From Pegoplata infirma (lineage: Eukaryota; Arthropoda; Insecta; Diptera; Anthomyiidae): a stretch of 64,000 nucleotides of DNA. Position numbers and translations under genes: made by a program. Below the pieces are notes generated by a model that was given only the letters and a program-made list of their open reading frames with translations, ran no database searches and was not told where the DNA came from. Location of the stretch: the NCBI GenBank assembly GCA_963921195.1, contig OY992537.1, positions 151,003,844 through 151,067,843 on the forward strand. The letters run 5' to 3'. Below, piece after piece: positions 11,885 through 23,482 of the stretch (the stretch's first letter is position 1; each line of letters starts with the position of its first letter).

Positions 11885-12142
11885 CAAAGAAAAACACTCA
11901 ATGGTGGCGGCCCCAAACTTGGCAAAAATGTTAATTTTCTTGCATTTAAAGAAGCAGCTCTACATAAAAACACATTTTTTGATATTGTGGTCCCAACATA
12001 TACTAGTGGGATTGAAAATATTGGCTCCGGCAAAGAAAAATCATTGTTTTTAGAAATATTTATAAAATTGGGTAATTTTCCAACTAACAACCCTGTACAC
12101 AAATCAAAAGAAAATACAGAGTTAGTACAAACAAAATCCCGC
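11885..12142 (+). pseudogene. 86-codon open frame without ATG in a Harbinger-like element
   Basis: Between an upstream TAA (11882) and a downstream TAA (12143) lies an uninterrupted frame containing NGGGPKLGKNVNFLAFKEA and, later, FFDIVVPTYTSGIENIGSGK. There is no start codon. The preceding bases (about 11840-11884) read on in a different frame as VDQFGLPNKEK, suggesting a single-base indel. It lies inside the TIR-bounded element at 9537-12235, so it may be a remnant of the element's own gene or captured sequence. I do not recognise the protein, and chance openness cannot be excluded. Confidence 0.25.
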
Positions 12143-12256
12143 TAAATGTCAAAAAAGCATATGTAAACGGTATAGATTTTAATTGGATTTAAAATCCAAA
12201 TTTATGTGGATTTCGGGGTATATGTAAATAGCATATAAGATATTTCTATGAGTGTA

Positions 12257-12538
12257 CTGGCCAAACATGCAGAGCTTTTCGTCATATTGAGTAAAGTAGC
12301 AAAATTTAAGGACATTTTTGTTAATAAGTCGAAAAATATAACTTTTTTGGCACGTTGTTAGCACCAAGAGTAGGTCTTTTAAATAGCTTTTAATTTGGGC
12401 AGCTAAAAAATACGTATCCAAATTTCATGAAGATTGGAGGGTGAACCAGGGAGACCTCCCTTGTAAGTCTAATTTAACTCTTTCGCTTGTTTTTCCTACA
12501 TAAATAATTGTTTTTATTATTCGTTTTTGGCTGTATAA
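12257..12538. other. Unassigned spacer
   Basis: Sequence between the end of the G-family copy and the next MITE. I see no gene and no clear repeat in it. Confidence 0.4.
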
Positions 12539-12845
12539 AGGCGCGTTTAGACGGGAAAGAAAACCCCTAGATTTAAAGTAAAACACAACTCTGTGGGAAT
12601 ATACTTTTGACTATAAAAATTGTTGTGTCAAATCTAATTTCTTTAATACTTGTTTTTGCTTACCATTTTCACTATATTATTATTTGTTTTCGCACATTTA
12701 GTCAATAATTTGTAGATTGGAAACCAAATTAAAGTAAATAAAAAATATATAATAACATTTTATTTGACATTCCAATTTTAAAAATTACCATAGAGTTGTT
12801 TTTTACTTTAAATCTAGGGGAATTCTCTCTCGTCTAATCACGCCT
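12539..12845. mobile_element. 307-bp Harbinger-type MITE
   Basis: Long TIRs start AGGCGCGTTTAGACGGGA on the left and AGGCGTGATTAGACGAGA on the right, both continuing into CCCCTAGATTTAAAGTAAAA-like sequence. Flanking TAA at 12536-12538 and 12846-12848 gives a TWA TSD. No coding sequence. Confidence 0.85.
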
Positions 12846-12919
12846 TAATAACAATTTTACCGAATATTTGGTATGGCCTAAACAGTTGTATTCGATTCAG
12901 TAATTTTTTAACTTGCTAT

Positions 12920-13404
12920 TAGAGATGGGCACTTGAGTGAATTTTGACTCACGCACGCTAATGAAATCAAAATATTGCTCACACATGATCACGCACGAAA
13001 TCGTTTTTCTGCTCACGTTCACGCACTCTCGCGTGAATAACTAAAATTTTTCTCATGCTCACGAAGACTCACGAAATTTAAATTAACAAATTTTTATTTT
13101 ACTGTTTGCGATTTCTTTTACAAAAAGTATTTAATTTCCTTAAAACAATTATAAAAATTTATTTAAATCACAATTTTGTATTAATTACCCTTAAATTCCA
13201 TATAATGACGATTTTTTTACATGTTTTCTGTTTCAAACAGCACAAAACTGTGACGAAAAGTCACGAAACAAAAGTTACTCACGCACGCTCACGTACGAAA
13301 ATATTTTTTCTAATCACTCGCAATCACGATCACGTGAGTAAAATCAAATTTAACTCACGATCACGCTTGAATCACAAAAAATTCGTGTCACGTTCTCATC
13401 TCTA
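12920..13404. mobile_element. 485-bp hAT-type MITE
   Basis: TIR TAGAGATGGGCAC at the left matches TAGAGATGAGAACGTG read inward from the right end. Both are flanked by the 8-bp TSD CTTGCTAT (12912-12919 and 13405-13412). The TAGAGATG terminus with an 8-bp TSD is characteristic of hAT. The interior repeats ACTCACGCACGCTCACG-like blocks in both orientations. Confidence 0.9.
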
Positions 13405-13889
13405 CTTGCTATTTAAAAAAAAAATACTCGTTTTATAGCATTTTTATAACATTATTTAAAAAAAACGCTATATTTTTCAGAAAACCGTTACATTTCAAAT
13501 TTCAAGACATTTAGCTATTAAATAGCTAAATTTATTTTCTGTTTTTGAATCTGGGGGCTAATTCTCGCAGTCGATAGCGATCGAAATTCTACCCGAACGT
13601 GCAATTTTTTTTCATTTGGGATGATATCACTCGTGATCGAGTTGTGTGTATCGAAATTTCTAATGATGTCATTCGATATCGAGCGAGTGTTTATACGTTA
13701 TCGTGCGGTATTTCATTCGATAGCAAATTAGCTTTCGATATTCCGTTTATTTCTGTATTTTATGATATAACTGTATTAAATTTTTGTATAAAATTACAAA
13801 TAACATTTTTTAAGAGACAAATACAAAAAAAAAAACGGAAAATCTTATTCAACAAGTTGAACTTTGTATTTAATGCTTTTGAAGTGTGT

Positions 13890-14092
13890 ATTAAAGATGG
13901 GCGATGGTCACGTGATTTGCGTGAATCATGCGTGAGTGATTTTTATTTCAATCACGTGATTGTGAGTATTTTTTTTGAACAATTTTTTTTACTCACAAGA
14001 TTAGTAAGTGATCGTGATTAAAACAAAAAATTTACGTGAGTGATTCGAGCGTAAGTGACTGTGAGTCAAAATTTACTCATACGCCCATCCCT
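13890..14092. mobile_element. Degenerate hAT-like MITE related to 12920-13404
   Basis: Starts TAAAGATGGGCGATGGTCAC and ends with inverted CGCCCATC, with internal GTGAGTGATTCACGTGA-type repeats like the 12920 element. No clean TSD could be fixed. Confidence 0.5.
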
Positions 14093-14693
14093 CTGTATGT
14101 TACTTGCTTTTTTAAAGTAAGTTATCGGTTAAAGGTATCGAAATTTTCATAAAAAATCCTAATAAAGTTAGCAACTAATTTCTTGAAAAAAAAAACAAGT
14201 ATCATACACCCATGCGCCACCATACAAACGAAATAATTTTGGAAGATAGAATACGATTTAAAATTAGATTGTTTGTCAAAATGTATAATCAAGAGTTAGT
14301 ATAAAAATTATATAATTAAAATTTAAGTCAAATCGGACAATTTTAACCCTTCAGTTATTTTTTTAATTAAACTAAGCGACATTTACATTTTTGAAAACAT
14401 ATTGATAAAATTTGATTATTTAATACAATTCAGCTTGTCGGCAAAACAATTTTTTTACAATTAAAAACTCATTTACAATGTATTGCATTTAATATTATCT
14501 ACCCGAATTTTCGACGTTAACACATAACCGTGAACTTTGTATGGCAGAACATTGATAAGTATGCCAACAATAAAGGCCTGTTATAATTCGAAATTATTAA
14601 AATAAAACTAAATATTTATAAATGCATATGTTTAGGCTGAGCGACAAAAACATGTTTTACATTTAAAACAAAAACAAATCATACACCCAAAAA

Positions 14694-17600
14694 ATTACAT
14701 AGTTGATGATTACTATTTTTTCAACTATGTCATAGGTGAAATAGCCCCAACTTTGTCATAGTTGATGTGACATAGTTGTTGCTGACTATGTGTCATTTAA
14801 ATCTACAAATTAACTATGTGAAAAGTTAATGACAACGATGTGTTTGATAAACATAGGTAAACAACTAGGCCCATAGTTAAATTTTTTATAAAATTTAATC
14901 ATAGTAAATATTTACTATGTAATTTAATAAATAGTTAATTATACCCTATAATTTGTATACAAAAAAAACAAAATTTTGAGTTTTTTTTTCATAAACATTA
15001 TTTTATTAAAATTGCATATAAACTGCAAACACCAATATTGTAGGATCCAAAGCCAGCCTGCAAATATGGAAAAAAAATTTATTATTTTGTAATCTTTTTT
15101 TTTTTTTGTATAGAAAACACGTCAGAAATTGAGATATTTTTTCTCTAGAAAATATCATGAATACTGAGACATTTTTTCTACAGAAAAATTTCATATTGTG
15201 AGACATTTTTTTTTACAGAAACAATTTCAGATTTTGAGACATTTTGTCTATAAAAAAATCAGATTCTGAATTAAAAATCCCAACAAAATATCAGACTGAG
15301 ATATTTTTTCTAAAGAAAAATTATCAGATTGAGATATCTTTTTTTAATAGAACAATTCTGAGATTCCGAGACATTTTTTTATAGAAAAATTCCAAAATTC
15401 TGAGACATTTTTTCTATACGAAAAATCTCAGATTATTACTTCTATAGAACAAATCTCAGAGTCTAACACATTTTTTCAATAGAAAAATTATCAGACTGAA
15501 GCATTTTTTCACTAGAAAAATTCTGTGATATTAAGACATTTTTTCTATAGAAAAATATATGAAAAATGCTTAGAATTTGAGACATTTGGTATAGAAAAAT
15601 TCTTAAGTTTTGAGATATTTTTTCTATAAAAAAATTCTCCGATTCAAAAACATTTTTAAATATAAAAATTCTTAGATTTTGACACATTTTTAAATAGAAA
15701 AATTCTTAGATTTGGAACAATTTTTTAATAGAAAAATTCTGAGATATTGAAGACATTTTTTCTTTAGAAAAATATATGAAAAATGCTTAGAATTTGAGAA
15801 ATTTTTTATACAAAAATTCTTATATATTTTTTTTTTAGAAAAAATCTAAGATTTTAAGATATTTTTCTATAGAAAATTTTCAATAGATAAATTCTCAGAC
15901 TCAGAAACATTTTTCAATAGAAAAATTTTCAGATTTTGCGACATTTTTTCTATAGAAAAAATCTCAGATTCTGAGACATTTTTTTAAATAGAAAAAGTCT
16001 CATATTCTGAGAAAATTTTATTATAGAAAAAGTCTCAGATTCTGAGACATTTATTCTATAGAAAAAGTATCAGATTCTGAGACATTTTTTCTATAGAAAA
16101 AGTCTCAGATTCTGAGACATTTTTTCTATAGAAAAAGTCTCAGATTCTGAGACATTTTTTCTATAGAAAAAGTCTCAGATTCTGAGACATTTTTTCTATA
16201 GAAAAAGTCTCAGATTCTGAGACATTTTTTCTATAGAAAAAGTCTCAGATTCTGAGACATTTTTTCTATAGAAAAAGTCTCAGATTCTGAGACATTTTTT
16301 CTATAGAAAAAGTCTCAGATTCTGAGACATTTTTTCTATAGAAAAATTCTCAGATTTTGAGACATTTTTTCTATAGAAAAAGCCTCAGATTCTGAGACAT
16401 TTTTTCTAAAGAAAAAGTCTCAGATTCTGAGACATTTTTTTTTATAGAAAAAGTATCAAATTCTGAGACATTTTTTCTATAGAAAAAGTCTCAGATTCTA
16501 ACACATTTTTTCTATAGAAAAAGTCTCAGTTTCTGAGACATTTTTTCTATAGAAAAATTCTCAGATTCTGACATTTTTTCTATAGAAAAAGTCTCAGATT
16601 CTGAGACATTTTTTCTATAGAAAAAGTCTCAGATTCTGAGACATTTTTTCTATAGAAAAAGTCTCAGATTCTGAGACATTTTTTCTATAGAAAAAGTCTC
16701 TGATTCTGACACATTTTTTCTATAGAAAAAGTCTCAGATTCTGAGACATTTTTTCTATAGAAAAAGTCTCAGATTCTGAGACATTTTTTCTATAGAAAAA
16801 GTCTCAGATTCTGTGACATTTTTTCTATAGAAAAAGTCTCAGATTCTGAGACATTTTTTCTATAGAAAAAGTCTCAGATTCTATGACATTTTTTCTATAG
16901 AAAAAGTCTCAGATTCTGTGACATTTTTTCTATAGAAAAAGTCTAAGATTCTGAGAAATTTTTTCTATAGAAAAAGTATCAGATTCTGAGACATTTTTCA
17001 ATAGATAAAATGTGTCAGAATCTCAGACTTTCTATAGAAAAAATGTCTCAGAATCTGAGACTTTTTCTATAGAAAAAATGTCTCAGAATCTGAGACTTTT
17101 TCTATAGAAAAAATGTCTCAGAATCTGAGACTTTTTCTATAGAAAAAATGTCTCAGAATCTGAGACTTTTTCTATAGAAAAAATGTCTCAGAATCTGAGA
17201 CTTTTTCTATAGAAAAAATGTCTCAGAATCTGAGACTTTTTCTATAGAAAAAATGTTTCAGAATCTTAGACTTTTTCTATAGAAAAAATGTCTCAGAATT
17301 TGAGACTTTTTCTATAGAAAAAATGTCTCAGAATCTAAGACTCAAACTCAAATCGGATTCTCAAACATTTTTTCTAGAGAAAAAAACTGAAACATTTTTT
17401 CTATAAAAAAGTCTCAGATTCTGAGAAACCATATTAGATCCCGATACATATTTTCTATAGAAAAAATCTTATATTCCAAGACAATTTTTCTATAAAATAT
17501 AAATCATTTTCTGAGATATTTTTCTTTAGAAACGCTCGGTGTACAGTTAAATTAATTTTTTATGAAAATATTTCTTACCAAATCCTTCCATCCTTGTTCA

Positions 17601-17856
17601 TATTTTTCGTTGTCCTCCTTTTTTCATCTATTGTGCTGGTTTATTTAGCAAAAAAAAAATATTTTGAACGGATGATTTTAATTTGTAAATTTTTATTTCT
17701 GACACTTGTATTTTTTTATTTTGCTTTTTCAAATATAAAAAAATCGTTGTTATCAACTTTGTCCATAGTTGTTATTGATTATAAATAGTTGATTTAAAAA
17801 TGATTTGAAATAACTATGGATTTTCTTAACTATGCTACTATGTAATTTTTTGGGTG
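14694..17856. mobile_element. 3.2-kb element, CACCCAAAAAATTAC termini, TA TSD, array-filled
   Basis: Left end CACCCAAAAAATTACATAGT matches the inverted right end ACTATGTAATTTTTTGGGTG. TA flanks both sides (14692-14693 and 17857-17858). The ends carry CATAGTTGATG/AACTATG motifs over about 300 bp, and the centre is the palindromic 35-bp array. It sits inside the 13554-18017 element. Non-coding. Confidence 0.85.
15120..17520. repeat. 35-bp palindromic tandem array with an orientation switch
   Basis: The unit combines two palindromes, TTTTTTCTATAGAAAAA and AGTCTCAGATTCTGAGACAT. Successive CTATAG centres are 35 bp apart (for example 16091 and 16126). From about 15950 to 17000 copies are nearly identical; earlier copies are diverged. 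Near 17010 the array flips (TAGATAAAATGTGTCAG) and continues to about 17340 in the reverse sense. The structure could fold extensively. CRISPR is excluded: there are no unique spacers. Confidence 0.95.
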
Positions 17857-18021
17857 TACGTTTATTATATGCCTAAAACTATGCTTTAAAAAATACAAAA
17901 ACACTGAAACATAAAATCGAATCGAAAAGTAACGAGTCCCATCATCCGCAAATTTCGAACTATCGATATTTTACTCGAAACAAAATAATTTCGATCACGA
18001 CTGCGAGAATTAGCCCCCTGG

Positions 18022-18322
18022 CACAGACTAATACAGACTCGACATAAGTGACAGGTGTCAAAAAAGTATTCTTGAACCATATGGTTAATTTTTTTCCAAT
18101 TATTCTACGAATTAGGTTAGAAAGAGAAAACTGATATAACGCGCCATAAAAAAAATGGATGCCAGATCGGTTTTTGTTGTTTCACTCACTCCTAAGTCGT
18201 AAAAAGTGTTGCCATGCTAGCGTAAAACGGACTAAAAACCGCTGTGTTTTCTCCTAAAATCGCTTAGTTTTTCCCCATTTTTTCTTATAAAACTCTACTG
18301 TCGAGTCTGTATTTAGTCTGTG
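18022..18322 (+). mobile_element. 300-bp MITE, 7-bp TSD (CCCCTGG)
   Basis: Starts CACAGACTAATACAGACTCG and ends with the inverted form of CACAGACTAAATACAGACTC. Flanked by CCCCTGG (18015-18021 and 18323-18329). It landed across the right end of the 13554-18017 element. Non-coding. Superfamily unassigned: 7 bp is short for hAT or P and would fit Dada-type elements. Confidence 0.92.
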
Positions 18323-18447
18323 CCCCTGGTGTTTTCTGGAGATTTTTTTTCCTGATTTAGCGGGTTTTTGTCAAAAAAAAGTTGGCATCAGTGTCACTCA
18401 GTGTTGACATAATGACGCTTTTCGAGTATTTTTATGCGCTTTTCTTA

Positions 18448-18832
18448 TGGTGATTTCTTTTCTGAAAAAAAATGTTTGCCTTTTTAGGGTATACATTTTT
18501 AAAATGTTTAACTCACACCTTCAAAAACTTGCATTTTATTTGACTGGAATAGAACACAACATCCAGAAATACTCTGCCCTGTATTTTTTTAACAGCTGTT
18601 TTGAGAAAACAACACAGAAAAAGTCAGCTGTTGTATAAGGCAATTTTAACCCCGTGATTTTTTACGGGGTAAAAAGTGCAACTTTTTTGCACTTTATAGG
18701 GCAGACATTTTTAGAAAAGAACACGATATTCTTAATAAGGGTTGACATTTTTTTAGAAAAGAACACAAAAACATAATTTTTGGGGCGAAATGCAAAAAAA
18801 AGGCACATTTTTTGCCAGAAAAGAAAACACCA
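18448..18832 (+). mobile_element. 385-bp internally deleted Harbinger derivative
   Basis: TIRs TGGTGATTTCTTTTCTG and, inverted, TGGTGTTTTCTTTTCTG match those of the Harbinger at 23255-27996. The right part (CAGCTGTTGTATAAGGCAA onward, repeated TTAGAAAAGAACAC) is homologous to about 27785-27960. Flanks are TTA on the left and TAA on the right, so the TSD is not identical. Probably a non-autonomous relative mobilised by the same transposase. Confidence 0.8.
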
Positions 18833-19243
18833 TAAGTGTCTCTTCACAATACAGAAGCAAGCAGCAGACAGCAAAATTTTCACATGTAATTTGCCTTTTA
18901 AGAGAATAATCACAATTGGAGCGGGAAGCGTTTTTTCCGCAACTGTTCACATACGTTTTATATGACAACAAAATTCCGTCGCGTTTTTCCGTCAAACTAG
19001 ATTCAATCAGGGCCGCTTAAAGGTATGGCGGGGGCCCTGGGCACACAAGAATTTGGGGGCCCGCTAGAAAGTAAAAAGTCGGATGACAAAAAAACATTTT
19101 TTTTGGTACAAATTTAAATATTCTTATTACCTGGTTTAAGACCACAGACCATATAGACATGCAACACGAGTGCTTATTTTGGTACTTTCAATATGGACGC
19201 ATACAAAATACTACTAAATTTACTTCTCTGCCTAGAATACGTG

Positions 19244-20265
19244 CACCGAACCAAATACGGCAGTAATATTTACGAAAAAGCATGTTGATTTGACGAAAGA
19301 ACAATCATTATACAGCTAACAAAACAGGGGTGTTGATTTGAATAAAATTTTCGTTAATTTATATTTGAGATAAATTTGACGAAATTTCGTCAAATTAACA
19401 AAATTTTTTTCGTCAATTTGAATAAAATAGTTTATTCAATTTGAATAAATTTCATCAATTTAACAAAATAATTTTCGTTGATTCTACAATATTTTATCAA
19501 TTTTACTAAATTTTTCTACCCTTTCAAAAAATAAAATATCCATAAATATTATTTTTATTTTTGAAATTATATGAATATTTTTATTAAAAAGAATATCTAA
19601 ATATTTTAAAAATTGTTTACTATAATAAACAAAAAATTTACAAAATAATAAATAAATAATACTAGGTACAAAAAATAATTTATATGTATATAAACTTACA
19701 AAAAGGGAATGAATTTATTAAAGACGAGAAACTGCAGCCGTGTGTTCATACTTCCAATGTGTTAATTTAAATTCCTGACGAAAACTTATTTATCTTTGCA
19801 TAAACCTTTGTCAACTTAATGTATAGAATACCTAAAAACATTAAGAAAAATAAAAATTAGTTTATAAATTTAATTATTATATACAAATATTATTACTTAC
19901 ATAAAGTTTCGTTTTTACATGAAGTTTTGTAGAATTTGAATTTATAATGCAAAAAAAAATGAAAAACTTAAAAGCTTTAGCAATTGCATGAACAAATAAA
20001 TAAATTTTAGTAAAACATATTTTTTTTTATGACAGTGCACAATGCAAAAAGTAATGGCGTCCAAACTAATAATTTTAGTCAATTTGACGAAATTTAGTCA
20101 ATTTGATGAAATTTCGTCAATTTTATTTCTTTAGAGGATGTAAACTTAACGAAATTTTGTTGATTTGAATAAAATTTGTTGAATCTTAAAAAAAAAATTG
20201 ACAAAATTTTGTTAAAGATCTACAAAATCTTTTTGTTGATTTTACCTACGCGATTTGGTTCGGTG
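19244..20265. mobile_element. 1.0-kb element, CACCGAACCAAAT termini, TG TSD
   Basis: CACCGAACCAAAT at 19244 is inverted as ATTTGGTTCGGTG ending at 20265. TG precedes (19242-19243) and follows (20266-20267). The interior contains many short TTGACGAAATTTCGTCAATT blocks near both ends and low-complexity A/T DNA between. Non-coding. Confidence 0.8.
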
Positions 20266-21147
20266 TGTGCCTGTACGTGTGAGCTTTTGCATCTGTATTT
20301 TCGTTGTTTGTTTACGTTTTGTATGAAACGTCAAAAGTTACACGCGCGTGCCGTCACTAATACATAAACATGTGCGAAACTTATTCGTTTCACCCCTATG
20401 TTTAAGACAAAGAAACTAAAAAAAACTTTTGAGTGGGGATATTCTAGCTCGACGTCATTTTCTTCACTAAAACCATGATATTTGTGTAGAACAATTTGGT
20501 TTTAATGAGAACTTTTTTATCTTCAAATCTGAGACTTTTCCTATACGAAAAATGTCTCAGAATCTGAAACTTTTTCTAAACGAAAAAATGCCTCGAAAGC
20601 TGAAACTTTTTCTATATAAAAATGTTTCAGAATAATCTGAATTTTTTTCTATACGAAAAATGTCTTAGAATCAGCAACAATTTCTTTACGAAAAATATTT
20701 TAGAATCTGAGAATATTTTTGTATGAAAAATCTATCAGTATTAGAGATTTTTTTATACGAAAAAGGTAACAGATCTAAAACTTCTTAATGAGAAAAATGT
20801 TTCTGAATCTGAGACTTTATCTTGACGAAAAGTGTCTCATAATATGACTTTTTTATAAAAAAATGTCTAAGCATCTGAGACTTTTTCTGTCTCAGAATCT
20901 AAAACTTTGTCTATACGAAAAATGCCTCAGAATCTAAAACTTTTTTCATACGAAAAATGTTTTTGAATGTGAAATTTTTTCTATACGAAAAATGTCTCAG
21001 AATCTGAGACTTTGCATACGATAAGTGTCACAAAACCTAAGTCTTTTTATTTTGGAAAATCTTCTATGAACTTTAGACTTTTAAAATCTAAGAATCTGAA
21101 ACTTTTTGTGTACGAAAAATTTCTTTGAATTTGAGACTTGATATACG

Positions 21148-22160
21148 CACGCAAAAAAATATTTTGCCAAGCGCTTGGGAGGAATCACGTTAAACAATAT
21201 TTTTTCGTATATTATGCAAAAACTTATAACATTTTACCAAGCGTTTGCTTGTTTTATCTTAAAGTTAGTAAAATTATGCAAGCTCATGCACCCAAAAAAT
21301 TTCCCAGTTACTGGCTACTAATTTTTCAACTAAGTCCCAGTTAAAATACACCTAACTGAGCCCCAGTTGTTTTGATTCAGTTATTTATAACTAACTTTCT
21401 ATCGAATTTTAAATTTAACTGAACAGGCAGTTACTGGCAACAAATTAATAGTTAAAAGTGAGACTATTTTAAAAAATAGTAGGAAATAACAGGTAAAAAT
21501 TGCTAATGGAAACTTTTTTTTTTATAATTATTTGAAGTAAAAGATCTTTGTTAAATTTAGCACTAATTATTTAATGCAATATAAAAAATGATGCTATAAT
21601 TACATTAAATTAATTTTTTTAAAAATATATGTAAATTTAGCTAGCATGTCTTCTTTCAGTTGTCCTTTTCTTCGTATGAGTTGCCTTCTTTCAAATAGAT
21701 ATGTACTTCTTCCTTCTAGACCTGAAAATATATATTTTTATTAGTTTTGAGCAAAAGAAACATTCAAATATTTATTTAAAAACTTACCATGGATCAATAT
21801 TAAGATTTGCGTTTCTTTTGCTTATTTTTAAACAAACGAACTTCGTGTGTTTTTAATTTTTTGACAATTAAATAAAATTATTGTGTACAGGGTAACTGAG
21901 AATTTCGGTTTTAATTAACGAAACTCATAGTTATTTATAATTAACTCAGTTATTTTAAATTTATTTCCAATTAACTGGGAATTTTTGTAACTATATAACT
22001 GGGAAATTTTTTCGGTGTGGGAAATTTCTTGAAACGTTTGCGAAGTTAGGTATAATTATGCAAGCGCTTGGTAAAATATTATTAGTTCTCGCATAATATA
22101 CGCAAAAATCTTGTTTAATGTGATTCCTCCCAAGCGCTTGGTAAAATATTTTTTTGCGTG
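21148..22160. mobile_element. 1.0-kb element, CACGCAAAAAAATATTT termini, CG TSD
   Basis: CACGCAAAAAAATATTTTGC, followed by CAAGCGCTTGG, is repeated inverted at the right end. CG flanks both sides (21146-21147 and 22161-22162). It is interrupted by the element at 21289-22017. Non-coding. Confidence 0.85.
21289..22017. mobile_element. 729-bp element, CACCCAAAAAATTTCCC end, TG TSD
   Basis: CACCCAAAAAATTTCCCAGT at the left and its inverted form (CACCGAAAAAATTTCCCAGT) at the right are flanked by TG (21287-21288 and 22018-22019). Subterminal CCCAGTTAAAATA/GTTAACTGG motifs recur. A truncated relative lies at 33218-33835. Confidence 0.85.
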
Positions 22161-22255
22161 CGACAGATTTCTTCTATAGAAAAAGTTTCAGATGTATACA
22201 AAAAATCTGTTAGATTCTGAGAATTTTTTTCTAAGAAAATGTGAAATTTTCTTTA

Positions 22256-23069
22256 CACTCATAGAAATATCTTAGTAGAAAAATTAGTAAACCCATTGTA
22301 GATCAAGTTTTACAGAATATTGCCGTATTCAACAAAAATTAATGTTGATATCGTTGAATAATCAGTAAAGTTGAATCAACTTTTTACAACGCTTATACAG
22401 AATTCAATAGATAAAACCAAAAAAGAAAAAACAACCCTGTTCGTTCATTTTTGTATTATCAAGTTGGTAGCAATGCATTGCAATGTGAAATTTGTTTGTC
22501 TCTTATAAAATTATTTTATGTGTTTGTTTCTTATAAAAATATTTAATATTATAAAAATAAATAAAAATAGGATCTGATGATCAGATTCTGATCTGTAAAT
22601 ATTTGGTAAGTAATAAAATACATTAGTTACTCTATGTATTCATACTATATTATATTTTTTTTTTTGTTTTTTTTAAGGTTTTTGATTTGGTGTCATTAGA
22701 AAACTGGAGAATGGCTTACGAGTGCATAACATAAATAAACGAAGTGTGTGAAAATCTTGTTTAAATATTGCAGCTTAAAAAGCCGGTGATAATTCTAAAA
22801 AATATTGTGATTTATACTTAATAAAAGAATATTTACAAATAACAACAAGCTTTTTTTTTAAAAAAAATTTCTTATATCAACAAAAATATGAGTTGAGTTT
22901 ACAAAAAATACGAGTTGATTTACAAAAGAACGAGTTGATCAACTTTTACAAAAACTGACAACAATTTTTATTGAAATCAACATAAATATTTGTAGGGTCA
23001 AAATCAACAATGATTTCTGTTGAATTTACAACGATTTTCTTTGGGAATACAATGATTTTTGGTTGAGTG
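22256..23069 (-). mobile_element. G-family element, complete (814 bp), TA TSD
   Basis: Starts CACTCATAGAAATATCTTAG and ends ATTTTTGGTTGAGTG, flanked by TA (22254-22255 and 23070-23071). Opposite orientation to 28394-29216. Contains the palindrome GATCTGATGATCAGATTCTG. Non-coding. Confidence 0.88.
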
Positions 23070-23482
23070 TAGAAACAAAAAAAAAGGCTCCATTTTTGTA
23101 TAAGCGAATTTGGCACTTCGGGCCCCTTTAGATCAGGGGCCCTGGGCACGTGCCCAGTGTGCCCTAATGATTAAAACGGATCTGGATTCAATTCTATTTT
23201 TATGAGGACAATTGCGTATTTCCGCTTCCCACTCCAATTGTGATTATTCTCTTATGGCGTTTTCTTTTCTGAAACAAAATGTTGCCCCCTTTAACAGTAT
23301 CATTTGTAAAATGTAGCCATAACTCATACAAAGTGTTGCCAGTTTTATGAATACAAAAAAACAAAAAATTGAGAAAATGTGTTGCCCTGTTTAAACAGCT
23401 GATTTGTATAAACAAAAATATTGAAATATAAAAAGCCGCAAAATTTCTAAAAATATTGTTTTTCTTTAAATTGTATTTTAAA

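Larger units (their letters stand above)
9537..12235. mobile_element. 2.7-kb Harbinger-like element, TAA TSD
   Basis: TIRs TATGCTATTTACATATACC, continuing into CGAAATCC, match at both ends apart from a few mismatches. They are flanked by TAA (9534-9536 and 12236-12238); excision restores CTACTAAGATATTTC of the G element exactly. A TWA 3-bp TSD indicates PIF/Harbinger. A Helitron occupies 9795-11738. The only possible coding remnant is at 11885-12142. Confidence 0.85.
9171..12254 (+). mobile_element. G-family element, right half only, interrupted
   Basis: 9173-9536 and 12239-12254 together match the right half of the 820-bp G element seen complete at 28394-29216, ending ATATTTCTATGAGTG. The left half is absent. 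The gap is the Harbinger-like insertion at 9537-12235. Confidence 0.8.
13554..18017. mobile_element. 4.5-kb element with perfect 20-bp TIRs
   Basis: GGGGCTAATTCTCGCAGTCG at 13554-13573 is repeated exactly inverted at 17998-18017. CTG flanks both sides (13551-13553 and 18018-18020), a possible 3-bp TSD; the run of Gs leaves a 1-2-bp ambiguity. Inside are a hAT-like MITE remnant (13890-14092) and the 3.2-kb element at 14694-17856. The subterminal sequence is rich in TCGATA/TATCGA. No transposase is recognisable. Family unassigned. Confidence 0.75.
20515..22215. repeat. CTATACGAAAAATGTCTCAGAATCTGA array, interrupted
   Basis: Degenerate units of about 30-36 bp run from 20515 to 21145 and a short tail resumes at 22163-22215 after the element inserted at 21148-22160. 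The core CTATACGAAAAA is a one-base variant of the CTATAGAAAAA core used in other arrays. Confidence 0.75.
19008..23184. mobile_element. 4.2-kb gutted hAT element, 8-bp TSD
   Basis: It starts CAGGGCCGCTTAAAGG and its inverted right end reads CAGATCCGTTTTAATC. It is flanked by the 8-bp TSD GATTCAAT (19000-19007 and 23185-23192). CAGGGCCG termini followed by GGGGGCCCTGGGCAC-type sequence are common in hAT families. No transposase frame survives; the interior is occupied by elements at 19244-20265, 21148-22160 and 22256-23069 and by a tandem array. Confidence 0.88.
18899..23254. repeat. 32-bp inverted repeat pair split by a hAT element
   Basis: TAAGAGAATAATCACAATTG and the following GGAGCGGGAAGCG at 18899-18930 recur inverted at 23223-23254 with one mismatch. 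Without the hAT insertion at 19008-23184 the arms frame about 180 bp, consistent with a small MITE. The right arm directly abuts the left TIR of the Harbinger at 23255. Confidence 0.65.

Noticed and set aside
13599..14021. 140-codon plus-strand frame
   Set aside because: It covers the TCGATA-rich arm and part of a hAT-like MITE; no protein motif is visible.
15120..17520. Regular 35-bp repeat that could suggest a CRISPR array
   Set aside because: Units are contiguous and palindromic with no unique spacers, and the context is eukaryotic transposon DNA.
18662..18995. Overlapping Cys/Phe-rich frames on both strands
   Set aside because: They fall in the Harbinger MITE and the palindrome arm, with overlapping frames on both strands and no conserved motif.
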